A model generated the notes under the pieces. That model was given only the letters and a program-made list of their open reading frames with translations, was not told where the DNA came from and ran no database searches. From the NCBI GenBank assembly GCA_026315105.1, contig CM048750.1, positions 109,523,297 to 109,587,296 of the forward strand: a stretch of 64,000 nucleotides of DNA, written 5' to 3'. Shown in pieces: positions 62,221 to 64,000 of the stretch (position 1 is its first letter; the number at the start of each line of letters is the position of its first letter). This DNA comes from Locusta migratoria. Its lineage: Eukaryota; Arthropoda; Insecta; Orthoptera; Acrididae. A program made the translations under genes and the position numbers.

Positions 62221-62838
62221 TTAGTTTCCCTGGGCGCGGTGGCTAGGGGAGCAGCTGGTACCTCTGTACGGCGACGGTGAACGGCTGCGGCACGTCGGGG
62301 AGCGACCTCGTCTAGGGTACGGCAATGGGCTTCTTCTCATTGGTCGACTGAACTCATCAGCAGGTGACTGCCTTGGATAGAACTGCTCCGACGGCTGACG
62401 TCTTGCGGCAAAATAATCATTGAATACTCGCCTCCTCTCTCTGCAGTAGCGTACGACATGTCCAGGGCGTCCACAGTGGAAACACAGCGGTGTGTTGTCT
62501 TCTGTCCTCCAGACGTCTGTTCTTCTGCGAGGCGTCATAGTTACCGGGGGAGTTGGCTGTGGTCGCGTCGGTCGGTTCATGGGCTGCCGTTTAGTGGCTG
62601 CAGCGTAAGTCATAGCAGGGCGACGCCATTCTTCACGTCGGGTGCGATTGACGGGGCAGACAGGAGCTAATGTTTGAAATACCTCGTCCTCAGCGGCGTC
62701 GGCTACCTCGTGACTTACAGGGCTCACATTCATGGCCATAATCTGATGCTCGGTCGGTCTAATAGTCCCGGCTGCCATGCACTGTTGTAATTCTTCTCTC
62801 ACGATTTGTCGTATGAGAGAAGCCAAGTCCCTCCACAA
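62221..62838 (-). CDS. Gypsy Gag fragment with zinc knuckle
   Basis: A 205-codon frame with nucleic-acid-binding CCHC motif 'CFHCGRPGHVVRYC' (119-132), followed by an Arg/Ser/Pro-rich tail. The N-terminal capsid part continues upstream in another frame (62977-62759, 'TTEEFIKWCQRIEKMQQRRV'), so one frameshift splits Gag. The protein would form the retrotransposon particle. The N-terminus is cut off by the Tc1 junction. Confidence 0.83.
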   Translation of the reverse strand: MWRDLASLIRQIVREELQQCMAAGTIRPTEHQIMAMNVSPVSHEVADAAEDEVFQTLAPVCPVNRTRREEWRRPAMTYAAATKRQPMNRPTRPQPTPPVTMTPRRRTDVWRTEDNTPLCFHCGRPGHVVRYCRERRRVFNDYFAARRQPSEQFYPRQSPADEFSRPMRRSPLPYPRRGRSPTCRSRSPSPYRGTSCSPSHRAQGN

Positions 62839-62996
62839 CGGCCATAGGGACTACATTTGGGAGTCTGTCATACTTCTTGCATCCAACCCTCCTTTGTTGC
62901 ATCTTTTCAATACGCTGGCACCACTTGATGAACTCTTCTGTCGTAGCGACGTCTTTTATCAGAAGAGCTTGGTACATATCTTCTGCAATTCCCTGC

Positions 62997-63830
62997 TTCG
63001 CAGGGATCGAATGGAGGGTAGAGCCGCGGGTTGTAACACATCTGAAATGTAACGGTCACTGTTCATAGTGCCGTCGATTCGAACAAGAGGTGATCGAGAC
63101 GTGTAGCCAATGGCACCCCTTACCATCACATCGGGTAATATGCCAGTATGTTGATGACGAATACTCGCTTCCAATATGCGTGCACTGCGATGTCTCCAAA
63201 CACGGATTCCACCATAATGATGCTGTAAACAGAACCTCGATTCATCCGAAAAAATGACGTTTTGCCATTCCTGCACCTAAGTTCGTCGTTGCGTACACCA
63301 TCGCAGGCGCTCCAGTCTGTGATGCAGCGTCAAGGGTAACCGCAGACATGGTCTCCGAGCTGATAGTTCATGCTGCTGCAAACGTCATTGAACTATTCGT
63401 GCCATGCGGATAAGACGCCTGTCATCTCGACGGCTAGTGATACAAGGCCGTTGGGATCCAGCACGGCGTTCCGTATTGCCCTTCTGAAACCACCGACTCC
63501 ATATCCTGCTAACAGTCATTGTATCGCGACCAACGAGAGCGATAGGCTACAATCCGACGTTTACCAAAGTCGGGAAGGTGATGGTACGCGCTTCTCCTCC
63601 TTACTCTAGGAATCAGAACAACGTTTCACCAGGCAACGACGGTCAACTGATGTTTGTGTATGAGAAATCGGTTGGAAACTTCCCTCATGTCAGCACGTTG
63701 TACGTGTCTTTACCAGCGCCAACCTTGCGTGAATGCTCTGAAAAGTTAATCATCTGCGTATCACAGCATCTTCTTCCTGTCGGTTAAATTTCGCGTCTGT
63801 AGCACGTCATCTTCGTGGTGTACTTTACGA
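62997..63830 (-). mobile_element. Tc1-like transposon, 3'-truncated transposase
   Basis: Minus-strand N-terminal and central transposase of the Tc1 family whose other terminus is at 55474. The frame 63276-62959 contains the first catalytic region 'VIFSDESRFCLQHHYGGIRV' and ends after 'LPSIRS', where Gypsy sequence begins, so the second and third catalytic residues are absent. The helix-turn-helix region (63270-63650) is broken. The right-hand TIR is lost after 'cttcgtggtgta' (about 63811-63822). Confidence 0.82.
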
Positions 63831-64000
63831 ATACAAAAATAAAGTAGGTAATACAGCATTATTTCAGTAGTCTTTTTGTCAAGCACAAAGAGATGTAGCG
63901 ACTGTAACATTTGGGTGGCTTATACCGTTTATTATTTATCGATATTACTGACATTAACGTGATTATCATTTTTACATGTCACCAGGCGAAAAATTCGTCA
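63831..64000. other. Unannotated AT-rich sequence
   Basis: Nothing recognised. Confidence 0.4.

Larger units (their letters stand above)
58530..62996 (-). mobile_element. Ty3/Gypsy LTR retrotransposon, internal region, degenerate
   Basis: Gag (62977-62221), protease (about 62140-61751), RT/RNase H (61547-59751), integrase (59750 to about 58900) and the C-terminal 'YRGPMTRSRSR' segment (58790-58578) occur in canonical order. The 5' part of gag and the 5' LTR are missing: sequence changes to a Tc1 transposase at about 62996. I could not identify a 3' LTR. Frameshifts separate most domains. No env-like frame. Confidence 0.9.

Overview
The window is eukaryotic, repeat-dense DNA, most likely from an orthopteran insect, and a grasshopper or locust (Schistocerca-like) fits best. 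That assignment is inference. It rests on many copies of tRNA-derived SINEs with a shared body (ending in a 'gggactgatgacccc' block followed by 'acaaacatttgaac'), on several LINE groups, and on Tc1/mariner relics whose ends I recognise as widespread insect families. I found no convincing host protein-coding gene, no rRNA, no canonical functional tRNA gene and no CRISPR array. Almost everything that can be identified is a transposable element, usually degraded and often nested.

Layout. 1-5240: sparse, with two SINEs and a LINE 3' fragment. 5280-9300: a decayed R1-clade LINE on the minus strand plus a CR1-like fragment. About 9640-13830: a roughly 4 kb imperfect palindrome (foldback element) carrying its own SINE and MITE insertions. 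14400-17360: a SINE and a CR1-like LINE split by a tandem tRNA-bearing repeat. 17580-18670: a Jockey-like reverse transcriptase remnant. 18755-20739: a Tc1 element containing two later insertions, one of them a head-to-head tRNA-repeat dimer with a 14-bp target-site duplication. 20820-22484: nested SINEs and an internally deleted mariner. 23310-23812: an unrecognised decayed reading frame. 24042-27887: a Penelope-like element (PLE) with a 527-codon open frame for reverse transcriptase plus GIY-YIG endonuclease, flanked by inverted arms of about 840 bp and a 14-bp target-site duplication. Each arm holds a hammerhead-ribozyme-like motif.

28000-38000: mostly unannotatable, with palindromic tRNA-like repeats, SINEs, a minus-strand CR1-like LINE split by a SINE, and a direct duplication of about 0.33 kb. 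38575-41250 and 47278-48742: two copies of one endonuclease/reverse-transcriptase LINE family. 48800-49465: three tandem copies of the roughly 300-bp tRNA-bearing repeat. 50442-51443: a non-autonomous hAT element. 55573-58330: a LINE-like unit with an open ORF1 but no ORF2. 58330-58517: a tRNA-headed SINE. 58530-62996: a decayed Ty3/Gypsy retrotransposon (gag, protease, RT, RNase H, integrase) abutting a truncated Tc1 transposase.

The elements do not form a shared pathway. The context is informative as a record of insertion order: several SINE, tRNA-repeat and PLE insertions are bounded by exact target-site duplications, so relative ages can be read. The recurring oddity is the number of inverted-repeat structures, several of them built from tRNA-like units.
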